A stretch of 64,000 nt of DNA from Firmicutes bacterium UBA5201 (GCA_002412775.1 DHVT01000006.1:1-64000), one strand, 5' to 3'; positions 45,683-56,768 are shown, counted from the stretch's first letter. Numbers and translations: made by a program. Notes: generated from the letters alone by a model not told the origin.

Positions 45683-45814
45683 TTATCTCTTGACCTTGAC
45701 CTTAATCCCTTGACCTTCCCCAACCACCAACCACTTTGGCGTCAGCCAAAAAACCACTGCACTCGCAAGAGTGCAAAACCACTGGAGTAGCCCGCGCTCC
45801 GCGCGACCTACTCC
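45683..45814 (-). repeat. Chained-hairpin element, right flank of the island
   Basis: Minus strand order: GGAGTAG/CTACTCC hairpin containing the HD-GYP stop codon, GCACTC/GAGTGC (45759-45774), TTTGGC/GCCAAA (45735-45750), then AGTGGTTGGTGGTTGGGGAAGGTCAAGG-type end with repeated GTCAAGG units. Linkers AGTGGTTTT. Confidence 0.72.
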
Positions 45815-46701
45815 AAAACCATTTCCAAAAAAGCATCCACAACCACCGGATCATAATAAATCCCAGAAAGCTCCTTGAGCTCCTGAAGCGCATGCTCCAC
45901 CGACTTGCCCTTCTTATAGACCCGGTCCGTGATCATCGCATCAAAACTATCGCACACCGCCAAAATCTTAGCCTCCATCAAAATGTCCTGGCCGGTCAAT
46001 CCCTTAGGATAACCCTTGCCATTCAAACGCTCATGATGCTGCTCGATAATCTCGAAAACCTTATCGTTGAAATGCTCCGTCACAAGTTCGCGCGAAAGCG
46101 TCACATGGCGCTTGATCGACTCGAATTCATCCGCCGTCAAAAGATCCGGCTTATTGAGAATCGCATCCTCTATGAAAATCTTCCCAAGATCGTGGTAATA
46201 CGCCGCCTTGGTGATGTTGTTCAGATCCTTCGCCTTGTAGCCCATCCGGATCGCCAGATTCTTCACCAGCTCATAGACGCGCATCGAATGTTCGCCCGTG
46301 TAGTGGTCCTTCGCCTGAATATCCCCGAGCAAACGGTTCACCGTGTCCTGGGTATCTTGGATCGTCTTGTAGGCATCGTACTTCGTCGCATGAACCATGA
46401 TCGTACACGGCTCAAGCGTCTTCAGCGTCTGCACCTCACTGCGGTGCTTATATATGAACAGATCGCCCGGATAAAGGCGCTCCTCAGTTTCAAAAATCAA
46501 GCAGCTCCCAGACAAAATATAGTACGTCTTGTAGCTGTCGTCGCTCTCCACAGGATCGATGTAAAGCACACGATTTTCAGACAGGTTGTACATCGACACC
46601 TGAAGCACATCATCGTGGTACTTCTTCACAATACTCGAACCCTTGCCCTTGATCTCGTAGACCGACTCGGACTCCCGCGCCTTGATCAATTTGTAAACCA
46701 T
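45808..46701 (-). CDS. HD-GYP domain phosphodiesterase with cupin-like sensor domain
   Basis: 297 aa from ATG 46701 (AGGAGG at 46713-46708). N-terminal beta-rich cupin-like domain (~1-115: KTYYILSGSCLIFETEERLYPGDLFIY), then HD-GYP (~135-295): EHSMRVYELVKNLA, YYHDLGK, HHERLNGKGYPKGL, AVCDSFDAM. All hallmark residues are present, so c-di-GMP hydrolysis is likely. The plus-strand ORF over the same DNA is a basic shadow. Confidence 0.9.
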   Translation of the reverse strand: MVYKLIKARESESVYEIKGKGSSIVKKYHDDVLQVSMYNLSENRVLYIDPVESDDSYKTYYILSGSCLIFETEERLYPGDLFIYKHRSEVQTLKTLEPCTIMVHATKYDAYKTIQDTQDTVNRLLGDIQAKDHYTGEHSMRVYELVKNLAIRMGYKAKDLNNITKAAYYHDLGKIFIEDAILNKPDLLTADEFESIKRHVTLSRELVTEHFNDKVFEIIEQHHERLNGKGYPKGLTGQDILMEAKILAVCDSFDAMITDRVYKKGKSVEHALQELKELSGIYYDPVVVDAFLEMVLE

Positions 46702-46926
46702 AGTCATCCTCCTGAGATGCGACATGGACGCAGAAAACCCTCCGCATCATCTAGAATATATATCCACAATCCACCCAATGTAATCATTTAGACATAAAGT
46801 CATTTCCATTATGTGCCGATAAATAAATGTAAAGTGCATTTAATATTAAAGTAACACAGATATTTGATATAATACAACTATCTTTCTACAAACAAACCAC
46901 TTAAAATAAATCGGCGCGAGGTGTAT
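46702..46926 (+). promoter_or_regulatory. Divergent intergenic region upstream of the giant surface gene
   Basis: AT-rich. TATAAT at 46868-46873 (TTGATATAAT) is the best -10 for the surface operon, about 50 nt before the ATG; its -35 is poor. GAGGTG RBS at 46919-46924. Confidence 0.45.
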
Positions 46927-49900
46927 ATGAAAAAGAAATTGATACTTATGTTGGCACTGTTCACATTACTGGCATCGCTTCCCATGACACATTTGGCGGG
47001 GGATGCGCTCGTCGTTGGCAACAAAGGCGATGCGGACATCGTCGTCACAGATATACGGTACGCCATCAACCACGAAGTCTTCCAGATTTCGGGGGGATTC
47101 ATCGAAATCCTGGGGTCGAACCTCAGAGACGTTGAAGTCCTCTTCGAAAGATATGGTCAAGGCTTTGTTGCGCTTGGCACACGGGTCATCAATTCCGAAA
47201 CCTTCGTCAAATACAATTTTACAAGAGAAGAGACACAAGCGTTTACGGGGAGAATCCGCATAGGCGGTCAGACACTCAATCTCAACACAGGCTCCTTTCC
47301 CAACATTCAAAGTTCGGATAAACAGACCGTCAACAAAGACGATCCAACCCGATTCATCATCTTCTCAGGAAACAACCTCAATACCATCAACACAGGCAAC
47401 ATCACAGGAACATACGGCTCTGGCCTATCCTACACCTCGATCGGCACAGGCGAGACACCGACCAAATTGACACTGAATCAGCCCCTCAATCCAGGAGCGC
47501 TCGGATTCCAGAACATCATCCTCAGACAGACCATCACATCGGCAAATCCGGTCACCGGAGCGCCCAACATAGAAATCGAATACACCTACCAAAACGCCTT
47601 CAGAATCATAGAGAATCTGGGGCTACAAGACGTTAGAATGTTCCCGAACACCGGAACAAAAGGCAACACCGCCACAGGCGTCCTCGGAGACGAAGTCTAC
47701 TTCAGAGCCGACAACTTCTCCGACACGAAAAACTACCAGGTCTATTTCCTCAAAGCGCTTGACGGCTCGGACAAATTCACAGAAGTCAACCGCGCGCAGT
47801 TCGTATCGCTCGGACTCAACGTCAACGGCAATGAGGACGTCCTCACAGTTCGTGTGCCAAGTCATCCAGACTTCGAGCGCAGGAGCTACTTTGTCGTGCT
47901 CACAGACGTCCAAAACGGACAGGTTGTAGCCGAGCAAGTCGTTCTCAGACTTGACGGCACACCAGACGAGTTCACAGTCATCCAGGCAGATTACAAACCT
48001 TCCATCGTCAGCATCTATCCCGAAAAGGGACCGGATACCGGCGGCAACGTTGAAATCAAAGCGAACTATGTATTATCGCTCAACATACCGGACCTTAACG
48101 CCTCGGGCAACTTCTTGGGATTGCCACAAGGACAGGAACAAGACGAAAAACTCGTCCTGACTTATCAGGATGGTACTTACAAGAACGAGCCGGTCAGCAT
48201 CGTCAGAACCATCACCGCCCAAATCGGAAAAAAAGTGAAATTCTATAGGGACTCCACAGGAGAGTTCCAGCTCATCAAAGGCACCACAGACCAGTTCATC
48301 GTCACCACAGACAGCGTCACAGACGCAGAGACCGATCCGTTCAAGGACGTCATCATCGAAATGCAGACCGTCATGACCATCAAAAGTGGCGTCAATATGG
48401 GCAAACAATTCGTATTCAACCAGATCATCGTGAAAAAGAACGGATTCGAATTCGAACCGAGCACCTACACACCAATCATCAACACCATGCTGCCGAACGT
48501 CATTCAAATCGAAGATACGGCCAGCATCTATTCCAAGCTTAAAGAAGATACACTGATTTCCATCAAAGGAAGTCTATTCCTTGTGGACAGATTCGTCGAC
48601 GCAGGCGGCAACGTCATCACCAGAAAACCAACCGTGCTCGTCAAGAAGAACGACAACAACACTTTCAACAACCGTTACCAACTGGGCTTTTTCCCAAATG
48701 AGGAACACACCTCCCCAGACGGTGTAAAAGTGAGAGGCATCATTAAATACAAAGCGACAGAAGACGCACTAGTCGAAAACGTGCTCACCGACGCGAACGG
48801 CAGAGCCATCCAGCTCGACATGACCATCCTCGACGCGAGCGGCAAAATTGTGGACGGAACAGGCGGCAACCAGCTCGGTACAAAAATCCTCATCAGGATT
48901 CCAAGCATAGCACTCATCGCAGATGGTGGCATCAAGCACATCCAAGTCACCAACCCGACACGTAAATCCGAAGAGTTCGGAAAATCGAGCATCAAGTCCG
49001 ATTTCGTCGAATTCATCAAGACATCGGACATTCCGGTCATAGAGAGCGTCAGACCGAACATCATCACAGTAGAAGGCGGGGACGAGATCGTCATCACGGG
49101 ATCCAACCTCCAAAACGGCATGCGCCTGTTCCTCGACGGTGAGGAACTCACGAACTTCACGCGCACACTCGACACCACAGGCAACAAGACGCTCGTCACA
49201 TTCACCGCACCTCCAGGAAGGGAAGGCACCACACAAGTGGCCATCCTCAATCCGAGCGGTGGTATTGACGTTGCCGATTTCAGTTATGTCAAAACATTCA
49301 ATCAAAATCCGGTATTCAAGGATTTCTCGCCGAAACTCGGCACATATGGCACACTCGTCATCGTCAATGGTGACAATTTCCTCAAGCCCGACCCGACAGC
49401 CGTCACAGAAAAAGGCATCGACGCCTTCAGACTCATCGGATCGCGCATGATCATGGACGGCAAGGAAGTCAACACCTACAAAAGAGACCCTTCCGGCACC
49501 ATCACCTTTGAACTCTACACAGCACCTGCCACCGACATCCTGATCCAAAAGGAAGCCGGCAAGGCAGTGTACTCGAAGTTCAGGAACAACACGGAAGTGT
49601 TAAGCGGTTCGGGTGATGTCGTCAAACTCACCAACGACGCAAGCGGCAACCCCGCATTTGAATCGGGCAATGAGACCTACGCCATAAGAGCCACGGAAAC
49701 AGGGTATCAGGCGTATGCGTCAAATGGCGCCCTCGTCGGAAACGCCACAGTGACATTCGTCCAGGCGACAGGCGTCACCACCATCGCCATCGCAGGCGGC
49801 CCGACATTCACCGCCAAAATGGACAACCATCTGGTGCGCATCGCGAAAGACCAAGACGGAGAGATGAGAGTATTCCTCGCGGACTACACCGATTCCATCA

Positions 49901-52900
49901 CACTGAAATCAGGGGACTCCGAGCGATTCACACTCAGCTACAACTTTGAAGGCGCGCCGATCCTCACAAACGGCAGAGACAAAAACTACACATTGAGATA
50001 TCTCGCACCGAACAGCGTCATCGCAGTGGACGCACTCGGATTCACCAGACCGATCGCCATAAACGACGCAGGCATCGAACTCGACGGCAATCAGCTCAAC
50101 ATGATCACGCCATATATCGTGAATCCGACCACCGGCCGCATTGACGGCAATCTTTCCAAAGTACTTTCAAAAGACCAGATCCTGTTCACCGTACCGACAC
50201 TCACAACAGGAAAAGGATACAAAGACCTTACAGTCATGAACCCGGACACCAAAAGTGCCAGCAAGATCGGCACCAATGGCTTCTATTATATAGCGCAGGC
50301 CACATCGAACCCGATCATCACCAGCATCGTGCCGGATAAAGGCTCAGTGGACGGCGGTTACTACGTCATGATCTCGGGCAGCGATTTCGAGGATGACGTC
50401 AAAGTCTACGTCGATTCCGTGGAAGTGCCGAAAGCTGACACCTACGTCGCACTCGACGGCAGCTGGATCAAGTTCAAAATGCCGAAGTCCATCAAGAAAC
50501 TCAATGAAGACTATGGCGTCGACGAACTCACAGTCCCTGTGGTCCTTGTGAACCCGGATGGCGGAAACGCGCACAGAGTGAATGGATTCACCTACATCAT
50601 CCCACTTTCGGATCCGGTCATCGACCGCATCCTGCCTACAGGCGGATCGTCCAACGGTGGAGAAATCGTGGAGATCATCGGTTATGAGTTCAGATTCTAC
50701 GAACCTTATGAGAACCTTGTCGGTGGCCCGAACTACGATCTCGGCGACCCCTTCCAGGACCTGTTCAAAAATGGCAAATGGGACGATCTATTGGCACCGG
50801 GCGTGGACCCGAACGCCATCAAAGCGCTCCCTGAGACATCGAACCCATACTACAGTGAATATTATGAATCCGTGATCCTTCCGAAAATTTATTTCGGGGA
50901 AAACGAAGCGAAAATAGTGGAGTATTCCAAAGGCTTCATCAAAGTCATCACACCACCGCACGCCGCCGGCGTAGTGGACGTCTATGTCATCAACAACGAC
51001 TCGGGTGTGAGCAACAAAGTGAAGTACACATACACCTCCACAAATCCGACCATCACCAGAATCGTACCGAACTTCGGCAGAAGACAAGGTCAGGAACCGA
51101 AAGAACTCTATGGCTCGAAAATGTACCGTTCCGAACTTTACGGTTACAGAAACGACAATTCAAGTGCCATCGAACTCCTTCCGAACGTCCAGGCATTCGT
51201 GAGATTCGGAAACATCACCAACCGCAACATCGAAAGAACCGCACCAAATGCGGGTCTGATCAACAACCAAAGAACTTCCGTGAGCCTCGAAGGCGGCCTT
51301 CAGGTGAGCTATTACGGCGACCTGAACGAAGTGCGCTTCACCCTCACTGAGAACAACATCATCTATTCGAGAACATTCACATACACCAACCAATTGGTCT
51401 ACGTGCCAATGGACATGCTGAAAAACGCCGCAGGCGAGTACTATGTGCCGAACGGACTCAAGGGTGTGAACGCAAGCACTTATTCCGGCAATGTCTACGA
51501 GTACGTCAAACTGGAAATCTCGGACAGACGACTGATCGTCGAGCGAGGGTACTCACCGCGCGTGACTTACAACAACGAAAACAATGTCACCGTTTACACG
51601 CCATCTTATTACACCGTTGGCACCGTACCGATGACCTACATCAACACAGACGGCGGAAGGGTCTCAAGGGATTTCACATTCACCAATCCGGCCAGTGAGC
51701 CGAAAATTCTCACCGTCGAACCGAAGATCATCTCATTCGATGAGAGCAAATGGCTTGTCGAGACCTCCGTGGATGGCGGCATCGACATTGAAATCGTCGG
51801 TAGCGACTTCAGAGCAGATGTGGAAGTCTACATCGGCTCCTACAAAGCCACCGTGAAGGAAATCTCCACCAAGACCATCAACGGCATCGTCTACGACCTG
51901 ATCGTGGCCAACGTTCCAAAAGCCACCGTCAACGACGTCGACCAGGAATACCCGATCATGATCCAGAACGCAGACAAGGGGCTCGCCACATCCGGCAACC
52001 TCATCGACCTGATCGGACCGAATTACAAAAACACGACCATACCGATATATTTCGTCTATAAAAAACCGCTTTCAGGACCGAGAATCGACACCGTCACACC
52101 GGCAAAGACCTCCATTTTTGGCGGCAACACAGTCACCATCACCGGTAGCGACTTCCGTGAGGGCGCATACGTCATCATCGGAACCAGAGCAGGCGTGCCG
52201 ATCACAAACATCACCATCTCGGACCGTGGCACAAAGATCACATTCAAGACACCGACGAACATGACGCTTGGATCGAAGACCGTTCAGGTCATCAACAACG
52301 ACTACGGCGTCGCAATCAAAGACAATGGCATCACAGTGGTTTCGGCACCGACCATCGATCCGGTCGTCAGAGACTCAGGTGGCAATCCGATTTCCAGAAT
52401 CAACGTCACAGGCGGTCAGGAAATCCTCCTTAAAGGAACCGGCTTCGCCACAGGTGCAAAAGTGTACTTTGGAGGCGAATGGCTACCAATATTGGCATCG
52501 GACAACATTCCAGCGACCGAGCACGGCATCTTCAGGGATGACACGCTCCACTATGTGAAGCAGGGCATCCTCGCCACAAATGTCGTATTCGTGGATGAGA
52601 ACACACTGCGCGTCACCACACCGGAAGTCACTTTCGAAGGCGACATCAAAGTCGTTGTAAGAAATGCAGACGGCGGCACCACCGACGACAGCGCGAAACT
52701 CCAGTACACCGTACCGATCCCGAAAGATCCAACGGGACTCAAAGTGGCGGTCGTCGACAACAAGTACATCAAAATCTACGATTACAAATCGCTGGATACG
52801 AACTACTATGAGATCTACGTCTACATGGGCACCAAAACCAATGCGGAGCTCACCAGCGCAGGCCACAGGGATTTCAAATACCTGGGCATCACCAACATAG

Positions 52901-53700
52901 AACCGTACAAGATCACCGAACTGCCGGGCCTCGATAGAAGAGATTCAGCAGACAGAGTCGTCTTCGTGCTCAAAGCGGTGAACAAATTCGGACCATCCGG
53001 CTTCTCGAACCTTGCCGCACTCGGATATGAGCAACTCAAGGACATCAAAGAACTCGGACCGACGGACACAGACGGCGGACTCGGCGTACCGGCCGGACAG
53101 GACTACGCAGTGGTGCAATCGGGCAACACCGTTCAGCTCAACATGGCCACACAGATCACGAAACCGTCTCTGACAGTGGACCTCACCAGCCGAATCGGAG
53201 CCACCACAACGGACAAGCGCATCGTACTGCCTGAGTCGCTCGTCAGAACCGGCCTCACCAGCATCACCGCAAATCTCGGGACAACCCTTTACAGATTCAC
53301 TCCGGTTGCCCTCAATACACAGACTTTCAGAACCGTCGCGGATTATAACGACGCATACGCTCGAATCACAGAAGACAGCAGCATGACCACGGCACGCGCC
53401 TACCTCACACCGAACATCAGAGGCAAAAGGCAAGTCTCGAAAGTCTACAGCATCGGATTCGATGCCAGCTCAAACGAAGTGGTGGAGAAGTTCGCCGCAC
53501 TGTCGGGTTCGCTCGACTTCACGCTGAACTACAACGCCACAGGCATGACCCTGGCAAAGGAAATGCAGATCCAGCTCTACAAATACAACACGCGCACAGG
53601 CACCTATGAAGTCGTTCCGGCTACGCTGGACACAAACGGGAACAAAGTCAGCGCAAGAATAAACGAAGCCGGACACTACGTCCTGCTCACCAACTACTAG
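46927..53700 (+). CDS. Giant secreted IPT/TIG-repeat surface protein
   Basis: 2257 aa from ATG 46927 (GTG 46921 overlaps the RBS). Signal peptide (~1-27), then many IPT/TIG immunoglobulin-like repeats recognisable by I-x-S-I-x-P-x-x-G-x-x-x-G-G...V-x-I-x-G near residues 358, 704, 1130, 1229, 1594 and 1719, and a fibronectin-like stretch near 1935-2020. No LPXTG, SLH or C-terminal TM was seen, so retention probably depends on the SLH proteins encoded next (inference). Likely an S-layer, adhesin or appendage component. Next gene 17 nt downstream. Confidence 0.88.
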   Translation: MKKKLILMLALFTLLASLPMTHLAGDALVVGNKGDADIVVTDIRYAINHEVFQISGGFIEILGSNLRDVEVLFERYGQGFVALGTRVINSETFVKYNFTREETQAFTGRIRIGGQTLNLNTGSFPNIQSSDKQTVNKDDPTRFIIFSGNNLNTINTGNITGTYGSGLSYTSIGTGETPTKLTLNQPLNPGALGFQNIILRQTITSANPVTGAPNIEIEYTYQNAFRIIENLGLQDVRMFPNTGTKGNTATGVLGDEVYFRADNFSDTKNYQVYFLKALDGSDKFTEVNRAQFVSLGLNVNGNEDVLTVRVPSHPDFERRSYFVVLTDVQNGQVVAEQVVLRLDGTPDEFTVIQADYKPSIVSIYPEKGPDTGGNVEIKANYVLSLNIPDLNASGNFLGLPQGQEQDEKLVLTYQDGTYKNEPVSIVRTITAQIGKKVKFYRDSTGEFQLIKGTTDQFIVTTDSVTDAETDPFKDVIIEMQTVMTIKSGVNMGKQFVFNQIIVKKNGFEFEPSTYTPIINTMLPNVIQIEDTASIYSKLKEDTLISIKGSLFLVDRFVDAGGNVITRKPTVLVKKNDNNTFNNRYQLGFFPNEEHTSPDGVKVRGIIKYKATEDALVENVLTDANGRAIQLDMTILDASGKIVDGTGGNQLGTKILIRIPSIALIADGGIKHIQVTNPTRKSEEFGKSSIKSDFVEFIKTSDIPVIESVRPNIITVEGGDEIVITGSNLQNGMRLFLDGEELTNFTRTLDTTGNKTLVTFTAPPGREGTTQVAILNPSGGIDVADFSYVKTFNQNPVFKDFSPKLGTYGTLVIVNGDNFLKPDPTAVTEKGIDAFRLIGSRMIMDGKEVNTYKRDPSGTITFELYTAPATDILIQKEAGKAVYSKFRNNTEVLSGSGDVVKLTNDASGNPAFESGNETYAIRATETGYQAYASNGALVGNATVTFVQATGVTTIAIAGGPTFTAKMDNHLVRIAKDQDGEMRVFLADYTDSITLKSGDSERFTLSYNFEGAPILTNGRDKNYTLRYLAPNSVIAVDALGFTRPIAINDAGIELDGNQLNMITPYIVNPTTGRIDGNLSKVLSKDQILFTVPTLTTGKGYKDLTVMNPDTKSASKIGTNGFYYIAQATSNPIITSIVPDKGSVDGGYYVMISGSDFEDDVKVYVDSVEVPKADTYVALDGSWIKFKMPKSIKKLNEDYGVDELTVPVVLVNPDGGNAHRVNGFTYIIPLSDPVIDRILPTGGSSNGGEIVEIIGYEFRFYEPYENLVGGPNYDLGDPFQDLFKNGKWDDLLAPGVDPNAIKALPETSNPYYSEYYESVILPKIYFGENEAKIVEYSKGFIKVITPPHAAGVVDVYVINNDSGVSNKVKYTYTSTNPTITRIVPNFGRRQGQEPKELYGSKMYRSELYGYRNDNSSAIELLPNVQAFVRFGNITNRNIERTAPNAGLINNQRTSVSLEGGLQVSYYGDLNEVRFTLTENNIIYSRTFTYTNQLVYVPMDMLKNAAGEYYVPNGLKGVNASTYSGNVYEYVKLEISDRRLIVERGYSPRVTYNNENNVTVYTPSYYTVGTVPMTYINTDGGRVSRDFTFTNPASEPKILTVEPKIISFDESKWLVETSVDGGIDIEIVGSDFRADVEVYIGSYKATVKEISTKTINGIVYDLIVANVPKATVNDVDQEYPIMIQNADKGLATSGNLIDLIGPNYKNTTIPIYFVYKKPLSGPRIDTVTPAKTSIFGGNTVTITGSDFREGAYVIIGTRAGVPITNITISDRGTKITFKTPTNMTLGSKTVQVINNDYGVAIKDNGITVVSAPTIDPVVRDSGGNPISRINVTGGQEILLKGTGFATGAKVYFGGEWLPILASDNIPATEHGIFRDDTLHYVKQGILATNVVFVDENTLRVTTPEVTFEGDIKVVVRNADGGTTDDSAKLQYTVPIPKDPTGLKVAVVDNKYIKIYDYKSLDTNYYEIYVYMGTKTNAELTSAGHRDFKYLGITNIEPYKITELPGLDRRDSADRVVFVLKAVNKFGPSGFSNLAALGYEQLKDIKELGPTDTDGGLGVPAGQDYAVVQSGNTVQLNMATQITKPSLTVDLTSRIGATTTDKRIVLPESLVRTGLTSITANLGTTLYRFTPVALNTQTFRTVADYNDAYARITEDSSMTTARAYLTPNIRGKRQVSKVYSIGFDASSNEVVEKFAALSGSLDFTLNYNATGMTLAKEMQIQLYKYNTRTGTYEVVPATLDTNGNKVSARINEAGHYVLLTNY

Positions 53701-53716
53701 GCGAAGGAGGGGGAAC

Positions 53717-56700
53717 ATGAAAAAAATCATCGCATTCACAATCATCTTAAGTCTCTTGATCGCTCCAGCCAGCTTTGCCTATTCGCCTTTTGACACACTC
53801 GTGCCCCAGTTCACGGCACTCAAGACCGACGTGAGCGCACCAGAGGTCCTCACAGGCACGGCCAAAGGGCTCGATCTTCTGATCAACGCGAGTTTCATCG
53901 ACATCTCGAGCGCCTACGGCAAAGAAGCCATCGTACGTATGGCTGCACTTGGCGTCGTCAAGGAATACGGCGATAGACGCTATAATCCATCAGTGGCCGC
54001 CACAGGTTATGATGCGCTCACCCAGCTCGTCAGAGTACAAGGTGGCGAGGACGCCATGATGCAACGGGTCTATGCGCAGACAGGATCCAGCACCACAAAC
54101 ACCGCTTTTGAACTCCTTCTTAAACAAGAGGCGCTCACCGAAGCGCGTAATGCCGGCATCGTCACAGCAAACGAGGTCATCGGCCTCAACAATCCGGTCA
54201 CCCGTGAACAACTCGCCGTATGGGTCGCAAGAACCATCGGCACTGCTGACAACTTTGTCCAGAGCACCACATTTGCTTTCTCGGACTGGCAATCGGTAAA
54301 CCCTGTTTACAGATCGCTCATCGAAGACCTTGTCTCAGATGGCATCATGGAACTTCAAAATACGGGCACGTTCGGACCTAAGAGCACCGTCTCAAGGGGC
54401 GAACTCGCCATCATCTCAAAAGCCGCACTGGAAACGCAGTATGGCGCGAGAAACATAGCGACAGGCTTCGGCATCGTCATCGGTGTCAAACCGGAAACCG
54501 TTTACAACGACGGCAACACCATCACCCGCAACACCGTCACGGTGAAAAACACCGATGGCACAGTCACAAACCTCGTGACAGAGAAACACTCAAAAGGCAC
54601 CACCCAGCGTGAGTACATCGTCTACAAGGACGGGATCACCTCGAGAAGCAGCACCATCAAACTCGGTGACGAAGTGGAATACATCACACTTGACGGAGAA
54701 CTCCGTTACGTGCAGGTGCTCGACCACAACCTCGTACTTGAGAAGATCAACGCAAACGCTATGGCAGACATCTACAGCACCTTCCACTTCGGAACGGTTT
54801 CGGACATCCGACAGGAAACGCGTATGAACAAGGGCAAAAGCGTCATCACGGAAATCTACCGCATCACAGACATCACTGGCGACGTGTTTGACATCATCGT
54901 GGACGAAGACACCTACACTGGACTCAGGGAAGACATCATCACCTACAAAGGTGGCAATGTCGCGGGCGTTCAACTGCTCAGAATCGGCGACGTCATGGAA
55001 TACCTCGTCAATGAGAAACGTGAAGTCGTCTACATCAGAGTGGCACCGCTCACCAAGCAAATCATTGCGGGCACCGTCAGAAAAGTCACGGAACTCACAG
55101 AGGACACCCCGGCGACCATGACCATATTCGGTTATGACGACAAAGTCTATACGCTTCCTCTCGCACCTTATGCGAACCTCACCATCAACTCGAGACTCGC
55201 CGCACTAAAAAACTATGTATATGGCATGCCGATCAATGTCGCCATCACCAACGGCTACATCCTCGTCGCGGAAGGCGAGTCCTACAGTGGTGAACCGGGC
55301 TACATCCCGCCATTCGGCAAGATGCGCATCGGTACCGTGGACACGGTCTACCAAAACAGTTTCTCCGTGAAACTGTCCAACGGCGTCAAAGAAATGTACA
55401 CCATCACGGCGGGCACGGTCTTCACCAAAGAGGGCAACCCCGTGAGCCAAACCACACTCAAGACAGGCATACCTGTGAAACTATATTTTGACGACATCGC
55501 ATCGAACGCACTTTCCAAAGTGGAAATCGAAGCGCCTGAGATCCTGTTTGAGATCATCTACAAAGGCAAGCTCAAAAATGTCAACGGCGGACGCAGCGAA
55601 GTACAGCTCGTGGGCGCAGACGGCATCTCGAAACCGGAGTACATCTCGAACAACGATTGGCTCCAGGCCGAGACCTTCACTTTGGATCTCAAACTCGATA
55701 CGAAAACCGAAATCTACGCGGGCAATCAAAAGCTCACCATGACCGATCTCGGCAGAAAGTATACGAATTATCCCGTGTACGCCGTCGTGAAAAGCGTCTA
55801 TGGCAAGCCGACCGTCGTAAAAATGTCCGTCATGACCGGTGGAGAGATGACCTACTCCAGCGTCGTCAAAGATGTGGACCACACACTCGGCAACTTTGAA
55901 ATCAACACCAAAGAGAACTTCAACCTCACGGCAGGCACCATCGTCATCAAAGACGGTCTGGTGGTTCCGAATGAAAAAATAAATCTACGCGACACCGTCT
56001 TTGTCGTATCGGAAAGCCCTTTTGGCACGTATGACAAAAATGCCATGGTCGTGAAAGTCGTCACACCATACGACAACATCTTCAACGGCATCCGCATCGG
56101 CGCCATCGAAAATGTCAATCCATCGACCTTCACGATCGCGAACCACGCCCAGTACCAGAACAATTTCCTAAGCGGTGTGAACCCGAACGTGTCCGGCGAG
56201 TACAAATTCTACACCAACACAAAAATCACAGACGTCACCGACCCGAATGCCAAAATCGCACTCAAACCGGCCGACCTGTGGCACAACGATTACGCCCGCA
56301 CTGAGAACGTGGACCCGGATTACAACATCAACACCCAGGGACTCCAGTTCGAACGGTACTACGCTTTCATGGTCGTCAATCCGGTGGACAGCTCCGTCAT
56401 CGCCATGAACATGAGGCACAAAGGGCTCGTGGCAGGCCAGAACATCGACGACACGCTGTACAAGGAAACGGACATCAAGGCGGAACTCGAAAAGACATTC
56501 CAAAGCGCAGTACTCTCAAGGGGCATTGTCACATCATTCGACGAGACCTGGGACAGGATCGAAATTACGGACTCACACGATTGGACCGATTTCACGGGCC
56601 AATGGACGGCAAACAAGGCGAACATTTTCATCCGTCACACGGACGCCATCATCATCAAGAACAACGCAGTGAAAACCGTCGACGACATCAAACCTGGAGA

Positions 56701-56758
56701 TTATCTCTACATCATGCGCATCAAAGACGGCGCACTTGTGATCTTTATTGAAAACTAG
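53717..56758 (+). CDS. SLH-type secreted surface protein
   Basis: 1013 aa, ATG 53717 with GAAGGAGGGGG. Signal peptide ending ASFA|Y. The N-terminal ~220 residues hold SLH-like modules (INASFIDISSAYGKEAIVRMAALGVVKEYGDRRYNPSVAATGYDALTQLVR; PVTREQLAVWVARTIG; GTFGPKSTVSRGELAIISKAA) that would bind secondary wall polymer. The remaining ~780 residues are beta-rich repeats of unknown type. Middle gene of the surface operon. Confidence 0.82.
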   Translation: MKKIIAFTIILSLLIAPASFAYSPFDTLVPQFTALKTDVSAPEVLTGTAKGLDLLINASFIDISSAYGKEAIVRMAALGVVKEYGDRRYNPSVAATGYDALTQLVRVQGGEDAMMQRVYAQTGSSTTNTAFELLLKQEALTEARNAGIVTANEVIGLNNPVTREQLAVWVARTIGTADNFVQSTTFAFSDWQSVNPVYRSLIEDLVSDGIMELQNTGTFGPKSTVSRGELAIISKAALETQYGARNIATGFGIVIGVKPETVYNDGNTITRNTVTVKNTDGTVTNLVTEKHSKGTTQREYIVYKDGITSRSSTIKLGDEVEYITLDGELRYVQVLDHNLVLEKINANAMADIYSTFHFGTVSDIRQETRMNKGKSVITEIYRITDITGDVFDIIVDEDTYTGLREDIITYKGGNVAGVQLLRIGDVMEYLVNEKREVVYIRVAPLTKQIIAGTVRKVTELTEDTPATMTIFGYDDKVYTLPLAPYANLTINSRLAALKNYVYGMPINVAITNGYILVAEGESYSGEPGYIPPFGKMRIGTVDTVYQNSFSVKLSNGVKEMYTITAGTVFTKEGNPVSQTTLKTGIPVKLYFDDIASNALSKVEIEAPEILFEIIYKGKLKNVNGGRSEVQLVGADGISKPEYISNNDWLQAETFTLDLKLDTKTEIYAGNQKLTMTDLGRKYTNYPVYAVVKSVYGKPTVVKMSVMTGGEMTYSSVVKDVDHTLGNFEINTKENFNLTAGTIVIKDGLVVPNEKINLRDTVFVVSESPFGTYDKNAMVVKVVTPYDNIFNGIRIGAIENVNPSTFTIANHAQYQNNFLSGVNPNVSGEYKFYTNTKITDVTDPNAKIALKPADLWHNDYARTENVDPDYNINTQGLQFERYYAFMVVNPVDSSVIAMNMRHKGLVAGQNIDDTLYKETDIKAELEKTFQSAVLSRGIVTSFDETWDRIEITDSHDWTDFTGQWTANKANIFIRHTDAIIIKNNAVKTVDDIKPGDYLYIMRIKDGALVIFIEN

Positions 56759-56768
56759 GAGCTTATAG

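Noticed and set aside
45736..46791. 351-codon plus-strand ORF over the HD-GYP gene
   Set aside because: Arg/His/Leu-rich with no domain sense; the minus strand carries perfect HD and GYP motifs, an RBS and a proper start.
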